From: Liolophura sinensis
Lineage: Eukaryota > Mollusca > Polyplacophora > Chitonida > Chitonidae
DNA: 64,000 nucleotides
Reading direction: 5' to 3'
NCBI RefSeq assembly: GCF_032854445.1
Contig: NC_088307.1
Span: 9,126,017 to 9,190,016, forward strand
Shown: piece after piece, positions 26,101 through 38,100 of the stretch
Numbering within the stretch: the stretch's first letter is position 1
Layout: each line of letters starts with the position of its first letter
Made by a program: the position numbers and the translations under genes
Notes under the pieces: model-generated
The model's input: the letters and a program-made list of their open reading frames with translations, nothing else
The model's database searches: none
Told to the model about the DNA's origin: nothing

Positions 26101-29100
26101 CACAGTGTCAGTTGTTAGAACCTCAACACTATGTCACTTGTTAGATTCCTCCACAGAGTCAGTCGTTAGATTCTCAACACTGTGTCAGTTGTTAGATCGT
26201 CAACACAGTGTCAGTTGTTAGATTCCTCCATAGTGTCACTTGTTAGATTCCTCCACAGTGTCAGTTGTAAGATTACTCCACAGTATCAGTCGTTAGATCC
26301 TCAACACTGTGTCAGTTGTTAGATTCCTCCACAGTGTCACTTGTTAGATTCCTCCACAGTGTCAGTTGTAAGATTACTTCACAGTGTCACTTGTAAGATT
26401 CCTCCACAGTGTCAGTTGTAAGATTACTCCACAGTGTCAGTTGTTAGATTCCTCCACAGTGTCACTTGTAAGATTACTCCACAGTGTCAGTCGTTAGATT
26501 CCTCCATAGTGGCAGTTGTTAGAATCCTCCACAGTGTCACTTGTTAGATTCCTCCACAGTGGCAGTTGTTAGATTCCTCCACAGTGTCAGTTGTAAGATT
26601 CCTCCACAGTGTCAGTTGTTAGATTCCTCCACAGTGTCAGTTGTTAGATTCCTCCACAGTGTCAGTTGTAAGATTCCTCCTCAGTGTCAGTTGTTAGATT
26701 CCTCCACAGTGTCAGTTGTAAGATTCCTCCACAGTGTCAGTTTTTAGATTCCCTCACAGTGTCAGTCGTTAGACTCCTCCACAGTGTCAGTTGTAACATT
26801 CCTCCACAGTGTCAGTCGTTAGACTCCTCCACTGTGTCACTTGTTAGATTCCTCTACAGTGTCAGTTGTTAGATTCCTCCACAGTGGCAGTTGTTAGATT
26901 CCTCCACAGTGGCAGTTGTTAGATTCCTCCACAAAGTCAGTTGTTAGACTCCTCCACAGTGGCAGTTGTTAGATTCCCACACAGTGTCATTTGTTAGATT
27001 ACTCCACAGTGTCACTTGTTAGATTCCTCCACAGTGTCAGTTGTTAGATTACTCCACAGTGTCACTTGTTAGATTCCTCCACAGTGGCAGTTGTTAGATT
27101 CCTCCACAGTGTCAGTTGTTAGATCCTCAACACTATGTCAGTTGTTAGATTCCTCCACAGAGTCAGTCGTTAGATTCCTCCACAGTGTCAGTTGTTAGAT
27201 TCCTCCACAGTGGCAGGTGTTAGATTCCTCCACAGTGGCGGTTGTTAGATTCCTGCACAGTGTCAGTTGTTAGATTACTCCACAGTGTCACTTGTTAGAT
27301 TCCTCCACAGTGTCAGTTGTAAGATTACTCCACAGTGTCACTTGTTAGATTCCTCCACAGTGGCAGTTGTTAGATTCCTCCACAGTGGCAGTTGTTAGAT
27401 TCCTCCACATTGGCAGTTGTTAGATTCCTCCACTGTGTCAGTTGTTAGATTCCTCCACAGAGCCAGTCGTTAGATTCTCAACACTGTGTCAGTTGTTAGA
27501 TCCTCAACACAGTGTCAGTTGTTAGAATCCTCCACAGTGTCAGTTGTTAGATTCTTCCACAGTGTCAGTTGTTAGATTACTCCACAGTGTCAGTTGTTAG
27601 ATTCCTCCTCAGTGTCAGTTGTTAGATTACTCCACAGTGTCAGTTGTTAGATTCCTCCACAGTGTCAGTTGTTAGATTACTCCACAGTGTCAGTTGTTAG
27701 ATTCCTCCACAGTGTCAGTTGTAAGATTACTCCACAGTGTCACTTGTTAGATTCCTCCACAGTGTCAGTTGTTAGATTCCTCCACAGTGTCAGTTGTTAG
27801 ATTCTTCCACAGTGTCAGTTGTTAGATTACTCCACAGTGTCAGTTGTTAGATTCCTCCTCAGTGTCAGTTGTTAGATTACTCCACAGAGTCAGTTGTTAG
27901 ATTCATCCACAGTGTCAGTTGTAAGATTACTCCACAGTGTCAGTTGTTAGATTCCTCCACATTGGCAGTTGTTAGATTCCTCCACTGTGTCAGTTGTTAG
28001 ATCGTCAACACAGTGTCAATGTTTAGATTCCTTCACAGTGTCAGTTTTTAGATTCCTCCACAGTGTCAGTTTTTAGATTCCTCCACAGAGTCACTTGTTA
28101 GATTCCTCTACGGTGTCAGTTGTTAGATTACTCCAAAGTTTCAGTTGTTAGATTCCTCCACAGAGTCAGTTTTTAGATTCCTCCACAGCGTCAGCTGTTA
28201 GATTCCTCCACAGTGTCAGTTGTTACACTCCTCCACAGGGTCAGTTGTTAGATTCTCTACACTGTGTCAGTTGTTAGATCCTCAACACTCTGTCAGTTGT
28301 TAGACTCCTCCACTGTGTCACTTGTTAGATTCCTCCACAGTGTCAGTTGTTAGATTCTCTACACTGTGTCAGTTGTTAGATTCCTCCACAGTGTCAGTTG
28401 TTAGATTCTCTACACTGTGTCAGTTGTTAGATCCTCCACACTGTGTCACTTGTTAAATTCCTCCACAGCGTCAGTTGTTAGATTCCTCCACCATGTCATG
28501 CGTTAGATTCTCTACACTGTGTCAGTTGTTAGATTCCTCCACAGTGTCAGTTGTTAGATTACTCCACAGTGTCAGTTGTTAGATTCCTCCACAGAGTCAG
28601 TTGTTAGATTCCCCCACAGTGTCAGTTTTTAGATTCCTCCACAGTGTCAGTTGTTAGACTCCTCCACAGTGTCAGTTGTTAGATTCCTCCACAGTGTCAG
28701 TACTTAGATTCCTCCACAGTGTCAGTTGTTAGATTCCTCCACAGTGTCAGTTTTTAGATTCCTCCACAGTGTCAGTTGTTAGATTCCTCCACTGTGTCAG
28801 TTGTTAGATTCCTCCACAGTGTCAGTCATTAGATCCTCAACACTGTGTCAGTTGTTAGATTCCTCCACTGTGTCAGTTGTTAGATTCCCCCACAGCGTCA
28901 GTCGTTAGATTCCTCCACAGCGTCAGTCGTTAGACTCCTCCACAGTGTCAGTTGTTAGATTCTCTGCACTGTGTCAGTTGTTAGATCTTCTACACTCTGT
29001 CAGTTGTTAGATTCCTCCACAGTGTCAGCCGTTAGATCCTCAACACTCTGTCAGTTGTTAGATTCCTCCACTGTGTCAGTTGTTAGATTCCTCCACAATC

Positions 29101-32100
29101 ATCCATATCTAGATTTTCTCTGCATCTTAATACAATAGTTTAATTGAGCTTTTTGTAAGCTCTACACAACTCAATACCTTTGCTTACACTCTAGTAGAGC
29201 AACATGTGTACCACATCATATTAAATTTTCTTGAAGTAGTGCCGCCTCATATGTCAGGCATTTATCTTTTATCTCCTGCGAAAGTGCAGACCTTTACGTC
29301 TTTGTATTTTGTCCATGTGATTTGTTACTCATGCATATAAAATGTGGTGATAGGGCATCATTTTGAGTATATACGTTATCTTAGTCCAAGGTACGTGTGT
29401 CAATTTGAGATGATTGTAAATCATTTTGTTTATTGTTTTTTTCAGACAAGCCTTTTTCCCATAATTCACTGAAGAATTTTTTTGATCAACACAGTGGAAA
29501 TGATATCAGAAAAGTAGTGGAAAACCTTTTTTATGCAATACAGACATACCACAATGAAGGGGTATTCCAGGTAGATATCACAGGTAAGTTAAAACTAATT
29601 AACTTTGGTAGAAGAAATTCAGCTCTTATCCACATTTATTGGTAAATTAAAGTTTTCACGTTTTTAGAAAACTGTCTTTTTTTACAAACGCTGTGGGGGT
29701 ATCTTGATTTGTGTACGCATCTGTCACTGTTTTTATGGGCACAGGTATGTGAATGTGTGTGATGGTACTGTATTGCTTGTGGACAGGATTTCTGAAAAAT
29801 AATAATCAGGCTCAGTTTTCAAGTTTGGTTCACACATTGTTCATTGTTAACATGGCCTTATCAGAGTATGAACTTGGGGGTATTAGTTTTTCTGTATTTT
29901 TTGTTTTGTTTGTATTTTTGTTTTTTCAGATTTTAGACTTCTGTTTTTGGTCTTCTTTTTATAGCTTTGTTATAACTTTGTTGGGGAGGCGATATAGCTT
30001 TGTTGGGGAGGGAGCTTGAATAGTTGGTTCTAACTTAGATGATCCCATGTTCCCAGTATGTTCATTGATGACATAATTTCTATCCAACCCTTGATGGAAA
30101 TTACACATAAAATATAAGGGTTAATCAAAATATATAGTATGCCTTAAAACGGACATTGTTTTTTGGTACTATACTCTTCCAAGACACCATACTCTCCCAA
30201 GACACCTGTACTATACTGTCCCAAGACCCCAGTACTATACTCTTCCAAGATACCTGTACTATACTCTCCCAAGAACCCTGTGCTATACTCTTCCAAGACC
30301 CCTGTACTATACTCTTCCAATACATTTGTACTATACTCTCCCAAGACCCCTGTACTATACTCTCCCAAGACCCCTGCACTATACTCTCCCAAGACTCCTG
30401 TACTATCCTCTCCCAAGACCCCTGTACTATCCTCTCCCAAAACTACTCTCCCAAGACCCCTGTACTATAATCTCCCAAGACCACTGTACTATACTCTCCC
30501 AAGAACCCTATACTATACTCTCCCAAGACCGCTGTACTATACTCTCCCAAGACCCCTGTACTATACTCTCCCAAGACCCCTGTACTGTACTCTCCCAAAA
30601 CCCCTGTACTATGCTCTCCCAAGACCCCATTACTATGCTCTACCAAGACCCCTGTACTATCCTCTCCCAAGACCCCTGTACTATCCTCTCCCAAGGCCCC
30701 TGTACTATACTCTCCCAAGACCACTGTACTACACTCTCTCAAGACCGCTGTACTATCCTCTCCCAAGATCCCTGTACTATGCTCTCCCAAGACCCCTGTA
30801 CTATACTCTACCAAGATCCCTGTAATACTCTCCCAAGACCACTGTACTATACTCTCTCAAGACCGCTGCACTATACTCTCCCAAGGCCCCTGTACTCTGA
30901 GACCCCTGTACTATACTCTCCTAAGACCCCTGTACCATACTCTCCCAAAACCCCTGTACTATACTCTACCAAGATCCCTGTAATACTCTCCCAAGACCAC
31001 TGTACTATACTCTCTCAAGACTGCTGTACTATACTCTCCCAAGGCCCCTGTACTATGCTCTCCCAAGATCCCTGTACTCTGAGACCCCTGTACTATTCTC
31101 TCCCAAGACCCATGTACTATACTCTCCCAATACCCCTGTACTATCCTCTCCCAAAACCCCTGTACAATACTCTCCCAAGACCCATGTACTGTACTTTTTC
31201 AAGTCCACTGTACTATACTCTCCCAAGATCCCTGTACTATGCTCTTCCAAGACCCCTGTACTCTGAGACCCCTGTACTATACTCTACTATCATCTCCCAA
31301 GACCCCTGTACTATACTCTACTATCATCTCCCAAGATCCCTGTACTGTACTCTCCCAAGACCCCTGTACTATACTCTCCCAAGACCCCTGTATTATGCTC
31401 TACTATCCTCTCCCAAGACCTCTGTACTGTACTCTCCCACCATTAGCTTTCATTATAAGTATAGCAAACCAGCGTACATCTGAATAAAAAAAGTAAAAGT
31501 GATGCTTTTTGCCATGTTTAGAAATTGTAATGATTTCCACAAGTCCACAACTCAAAATAGAAATGGAATAATTCAGTAAATGAAGGCTTTATGATGTGAG
31601 ACAACCCTTTTTTTTTTCCTTTCCAGAGGATGGTGTTATTATCTTTTCACCTTCATGGGAGGTAGCATTTTTAAGCCTTTGGATTATAGGATATGGAGGA
31701 TTGGAAGTTAAATATCAAGGCGGTCAAAGGGCGGATATAAAACAGGCCTCATCGGTAGTTCGACGCTTGTTGGAGGAAAAAGGAGTAAGTCAACCTCTAC
31801 CAAAAATGGTCTATATATAAACCCAGTTGGTTTTTAGTCAAATGTATTACATTAAAAGCATTAAAATGAACCAGTAAACCCACCCTTGGCCAGATTATTG
31901 GGCCTAATTATTTGTGAACCGTTGGCGATTTTGTAATAGCTAGCATGCATGGACATATTTAACATTGTGCATGCCAGAGGTGTTTTTTCACCTTCAAAAC
32001 AGCTTGACCACTTCTTGGAAAAAAGCAGAAGTATCGTTTCTGTGTGTGCCTGGTATAAAATTGCCATTTATAAATGAATATGAACCATAAATCAAACAAG

Positions 32101-35100
32101 CCTCCATGGGTTCCATAGGGTGCCAGCACGACACAGTCACTTCGGAGTTTCTCACCAATGCAATGGCTGTAATTCCAGCTCATGCTGGCTTCCTGTCCAG
32201 TCCATTGTGAACGGTCTTGAGTTTCCCCTGAGCACTGCCCAATTCGCTCCCACTAGAATGCTGGCTGCCGTCATACAGTAAAGTGAAATACTCTTGAGTA
32301 CCATGTAAAACACCAAATAAATAAATCAAACATAAATTGATGACAGTACATTAAAGAACCCAATTTTAATTTCACCCAAAAAGTGCTTTTATGTATGCTG
32401 AACTTTTGGTGCTGAAACTTACTTTTGTCCAGTATGATTTCATGCTGCCTTTCAACAACACAAAGTAACAAATCTCATAACACCTTTCTGAGGCATCACT
32501 TTTAAAACCATGAGAATCAAACAATATGAGCAACTGTTGTGAGCAAAATTTTAGGTCATTTACCATAGGTGTACGTTACAGTGAAATGTCACATGGAGTC
32601 CATATCGGATTATTTCATTGGCAGATTCCAACAGTCAGAATGAAACAAGATATAGTTTTGCTTTACTGTCATGGTTCCCTCTGAATTTCTACTTACGTAG
32701 TTCTGTCATTGTCTGTAACCATTTCTATCATTACAGCTCCCTGTACCTTTTTCACTGTGGTTTAAACTGTGACTTGAAGAGAAAGTGTTAATGTAGAAGG
32801 AGGTGTGTTTGTGTTTTTTGCTGCTTTCCATGAAATATTTCATGTCATTGATGTTTGAAAATGCAAACGGTAAAAAAATTAATGCTTGTCAGTGCAACTG
32901 TTTAGTTGCTTTTGACACAATTTCCTGAAACTCCACAGAATGATATTGAGAACTTGCCAAGATTTGATTTTGATTTGATTTGTTTTTTGCTTTACACCGC
33001 ACACAAGAATATTTCACTTATACGACAGCGGCCAGCATTATGGTGGGAGGAAACCTGGCAGAGCCCGGGGGAAACCCACGACCATCCGCATGTTGCTGAC
33101 AGACCTTCCCACTTGGCCTCGGACCCCCATTAATTTTCCATAAGCGACAATGTTAACGTCTAGTGCTGTAGCTCAGTCCCAAACATTCCGTGGCCAATAA
33201 GCTTTGGTGCATACCTGGCCCAGCCTGTGAGAAAGAAGCCATAAAAATCTTGACATAGGTTGACCCTCAAAATCTGGACCTTTCCATGCCGGCAGCTGGG
33301 AGGCGTGCCTAGCAACGCCAAGGGGACGTCACTCGCAGCCTCATCACTACCTCATCACTACCTCACACCTTGTGTCCTCTCACCCAGAATTTCAAACTTT
33401 CATCAATAAAGCTCATACCTCCTCAAAGTTTAGACAGTTTCCTGCATTTTAATACCAAGCATGCACCTGTGCACCAAAAATGGACGCCTGGGAGCAAAAA
33501 AAGACTTTATACCCTAAAATTCACAGAACTACAATCGTCCCTACTGAAAAACGGAAGTTGTAATGGGGGTCTGTGTCCACTTATGATCGGAGAGGAAGCC
33601 AGCATGAGGTGGACTTAAACTCACAGCAACCGCATTGGTGACTGGCTCCTGGGTCATTACGCTGTGCTGGCATGCTAACCAACTGAGCCAAGGAGGCCCC
33701 GAACTTGCCAAGAAGTTTCACGTGTAGGCTCAATTTGAGACCACATTGTCGAAATGGTTTTTCACATTATTTTATATGCCAGAAATTCCATTGAAACTTA
33801 AAATTATCATAAGGTAGTTAATCAGAGACGATTTTAGAAAAAAATAACTTTTTTTCAAAATGTTGCTAAGACAAATAGTTGAAACACTACAGAGGGTCAC
33901 ATCACTCTGATGTGGTCCAAAAAGGCCATCATATATCATCCTACTTTACGTGTATTTTGGACGCATCCAAAATTTAAAAAAAAAAAAAAAAAAATGAAAA
34001 TGCTTTTGGGTACAGTTTTACGTGACACTTTGAATGACACGGCCTGGTACATTGTTTTTTGTTTGCTTTAATACAACAGCAGGAAATATTGTGGGATTTG
34101 TCTTTACAGATGAAAGATCACCCTATCTATTACATTCTGGATAATGTCTCTGAACTTGACACAGCTGCCTCAATACTGATGAAGATTTCATCTTTTCAGA
34201 ATACTATAGGTAAGCTTACTGCTTATAGTAAAGGATGCACGATACATTCTTAATGTAGACTATTTGATGTGGCCCAACATATAAAAGTGCACGAAAGCTT
34301 CTCAGCTTTCTTTGTAAGGCTTAAAAATAGTTTGATCTTGCAGTTAACATGGAAATTAAGAAGCCTGTGGTGCTCACATCAGTGGTGATAGCCTTCAAGA
34401 CGACTTTTTTTGGGGGTGGGAGTGGGGTGGGGGGGGGGGGGGGGGTGAGAGAACCCAAATAGTGGTCGCTAAGTTGGGCCTGCATGCCCAGTTGGTCCTA
34501 TATGCCCAGTTGGTCCTGCGTGCCCAGTTGGTCCTGCATGCTCAGTTGGTCCTATATGCCCAGTTGGTCCTGCGTGCCCAGTTTGTCCTGTATGCACAGT
34601 TGGTCCTGCGTGCCCAGTTGGTCCTATATGCCTAGTTGGTCCTATATGCCCAATTGGTCCTGCATGCCCAGTTGGTCCTATATGCCCAGTTGGTCCTGCA
34701 TGCCCAGTTGGTCCTATATGCCCAGTTGGTCCTGCATGCCCAGTTGGTCCTATATGCCCAGTTGGTCCTGCATGCCCAGTTGGTCCTGCGTGCCCAGCTG
34801 GTCCTGCGTGCCCAGTTGGTCCTGCGTGCCCAGTTGGTCCTACGTGCTCAGTTGGTCCTATATACCCAGTTGGCCCAGCATGCCCAGTTGGTCCTACATG
34901 CCCAGTTGGTCCTGCGTGCCCAGTTGGTCCTACATGCCCAGTTGATCCTACATGCCCAGTTGGTCCTGCATGCCCAGTTGGTCCTACGTGCCCAGTTGGC
35001 CCAGCATGCCCAGTTGGTCCTACATGCCCAGTTGGTCCTACATGCCCAGTTGGTCCTGCGTGCCCAGTTGGTCCTACATGCCCAGTTGGTCCTGCGTGCC

Positions 35101-38100
35101 CAGTTGGTCCTACATGCCCAGTTGGTCCTGCATGCCCAGTTGGTCCTACATGCCCAGTTGGTCCTACGTGCCCAGTTGGTCCTGCATGCCCAATTGGTCC
35201 TATATGCCCAGTTGGTCCTGCATGCCCAGTTGGTCCTACATGCCCAGTTGGTCCTACGTGCCCAATTGGTCCTACATGCCCAGTTGGTCCTGCGTGCCCA
35301 GTTGGTCCTACATGCCCAGTTGGTCCTACGTGCCCAGTTGGTCCTGCATGCTCAGTACATGTTTGTCCATCCATGACATATTTCAGAATGTTTCCAACCA
35401 TGTGAAAATACACATAATGTAAAGGATTATTAAGAAATGAAAAAATACATGTACAAAATGAAAATATTTTTTCGAATATTTTGTGGGATATCTCTTTATT
35501 TTCATGTATCTTTTAAATGATGTATGCAAAGTAACTCTTTAGGTTATTGTTTCAGCGGTTATGTAAAGGCCCAAAGAAATTATAGTTATTTGGGAAATAA
35601 AGACTGTTTCCTGTTAACTTAATGGCAGAAAAGCATTAAGCTTGGGTGTACTTCGTATGTCGTTACGGAGTACCAGTGTCCCATAACGGAATGTTGACTG
35701 GAGGACCCATTACAGAGAACACTCTATCTATTGAGCTCAAAGTTTGTACGCATGTACAGCGTAATGAAAGGAATGGGGAATCCATGCATCTCAAAAAGTA
35801 CTTTTGATATATATTGAGCTCAAGTTTTGTATTCATATATCTTTTCCAGGCGACCTCTTTGGTAGCTTAATTGCAGCCAAATCTATAATACTCTGATAAG
35901 TTGATGAATAATATAAATTCTGTTTTTATAGCTGTTGTTTCTGATGTCAATGTGGATATGTGCTTTCCTCATACAAACAAGAAGATGTATGTTAGGAGCA
36001 AGATGGGATGTAGCTAAATTGTCGGATAGACAAAAAAATGTAGAAAAGGTTTACTGTGTTTCACATAAATACAGTAGATGTAGACACCATCAAGTGACAC
36101 CTAATTTTTAAGTGACACATATTTTTCAAGTGACACATGTTTCAAATGACACATAATTTCAGTTCTTTATGTATTGAGCTGAAGTTTTGCGTTCAGGTGC
36201 CTCCTACAGGCGAGCTCTTTGCTAGCCTTGCAACCAGATCTACGTTTCCCATTCGTTCATTTACTTAAAATCATTTTAAATTATTGGACCCATAAACCTC
36301 TTGTATACACTCTATCTCTTAAAGAGACGAGATACCACCCTTGCCCTTAACATTGTCTCTGGATTCGTCATAAATTGTGTTTAATGTGCTGTAATTATAC
36401 CCTGTCCATAGCGGAGAGGACTATAGGCTTACACCTTGTCTCTCGGTCTTTCATGAATACTTTTTCTGGTCTTTGTTTTTTCCAAAATGGTTCAGTGTGT
36501 TGGATTTAAACTTGCTACATGGGTTACCACTTCAAATCAAGTTTGCATTTCTTTGACAAAATAATGGTTATTTTTATGTTGTTTTCCGGATTTGCTCAAA
36601 GACTTTTTGTTGTATTGAAATGAAGTTTAATTGGTACAGGTAGTTGGTGTCATCATGAAAAGTAACAGATCAATGTCTGAAGTTCGAGTTTTGATGATTT
36701 CGTCCGTTTTCGACAAAATCATGGCTGTTTCCTGACTTTATTTCAACTTATTTGATACTTGTTCTGCCTTGTTTGATGCTCATTACTCAGAGCAAGGAAA
36801 CGGGACTGTCTGGCCCGATGTCGGTATAATGTGACTGTTTATTTCTCTTCGGCATGATACTTCCATCCATCCATGTACTTAAAATCATTTTAAATTATTG
36901 GACCCATAATTCTCTTGTATACACTTCATCTCTTAAAGAGACAAGATACCATGTGCACTCACCCTTAACAGTTACGGGAATAAACCCTGTTGATGTAACT
37001 TGCCTACTTTTCGAGGTCATTCGGGGAAAACTCATTTTATGAAAAGATTGTAAACATGAATTCCCTAGAAATTTACCACCAAAATTTACTCACATGACCT
37101 GTACCTAACGGGGTAAATGCTTATGGATTTTGGATAAGGCGCCAGGCCAAAGGTTCGCTGTGAAATAAACCATACCGTTGTTTGCCATACTAAATAAAGT
37201 ATTCTTGTGTTTAGAATGATTTCCGACTTGTGAATGTCTACAGTCTCCTCTTGTGGAGATCAAGCATTGCATACATTGACATCCATAACTGTTAAGAAAT
37301 GTCACAAGGTAAATGTTAATGGAGCTTTACCATAGCTTTTCAGAGAAACATCCTTTTTTGCTGATCAAATTTAAGTTTTGTATTTTAATTTCCGAAGTAC
37401 ATCAAGTTATTATCTTTCATTATCATATCAGACTCATACATACATGCGCTATTTATAGTGTTGAAATGATTTTTAAGTTAGAATTAGAAGTTTTAAAGTG
37501 ACCCATTATAAATTTTGGGATCTTTATGATCAGTGTTGAACTGTGACATGCACAGATTAGGCAGACATTTGATCAAAGGTAATTTCTTGGCCATTATAAA
37601 ACAATAGCAAACATTCCATTAGATTTGCGCTCAAAGATTTTGGGGGAAAATATCTGGCATTGTCTACTGTTAATCACAAATTAAACTCTTGACCTGCGCA
37701 TCTCTTTTCTGTATTAGAATCTTTGTAAATGTCTAACTACTTTATGTGTATTGAGCTGAAATTGAGCAGTTGTTTGTCTTGTACAGGTGAGGTCTTTTGT
37801 GACTTGCTACCTAATGCAAGTTTCTCGTTGCCATCTTTCTTCATCTTTTCTTGAAGAAAACGTCCCGATACAGGAGAGTTCTGGGAAAATTTTGGAGAAT
37901 GGACAAAAAGTATCCGAAGTCGTCTTAGAAATTGAAGATACTTCTATTACAGCGATGGACCTCAAAAGTTTGGAGCTGACTCTATCAGACCGTGACTTAA
38001 TAGTGCTACAAAATGTTGAGCCTAACTTCGAAAGAGGCAGTCTCTCTGAGGGCATCATGATTGGTTACTTCAAGTGTCTCAAAGAGAAGGGGAACACAAC

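Noticed and set aside
16650..29100. CRISPR-like array
   Set aside because: Repeats are directly contiguous with no unique spacers, in an animal genome; a minisatellite.
30125..31487. Frames up to 385 aa on both strands ([24 protein letters not shown])
   Set aside because: The 24-bp unit is a multiple of 3, so all stop-free frames stay open; low-complexity artefacts.
34469..35422. Collagen-like 314-aa frame and two plus-strand frames
   Set aside because: Same reason for the 18-bp array; no signal peptide, splice sites or flanking domain. Kept only as a low-interest finding.
37807..38058. Minus-strand frame of 83 aa
   Set aside because: Antisense shadow of the C48 peptidase coding sequence.
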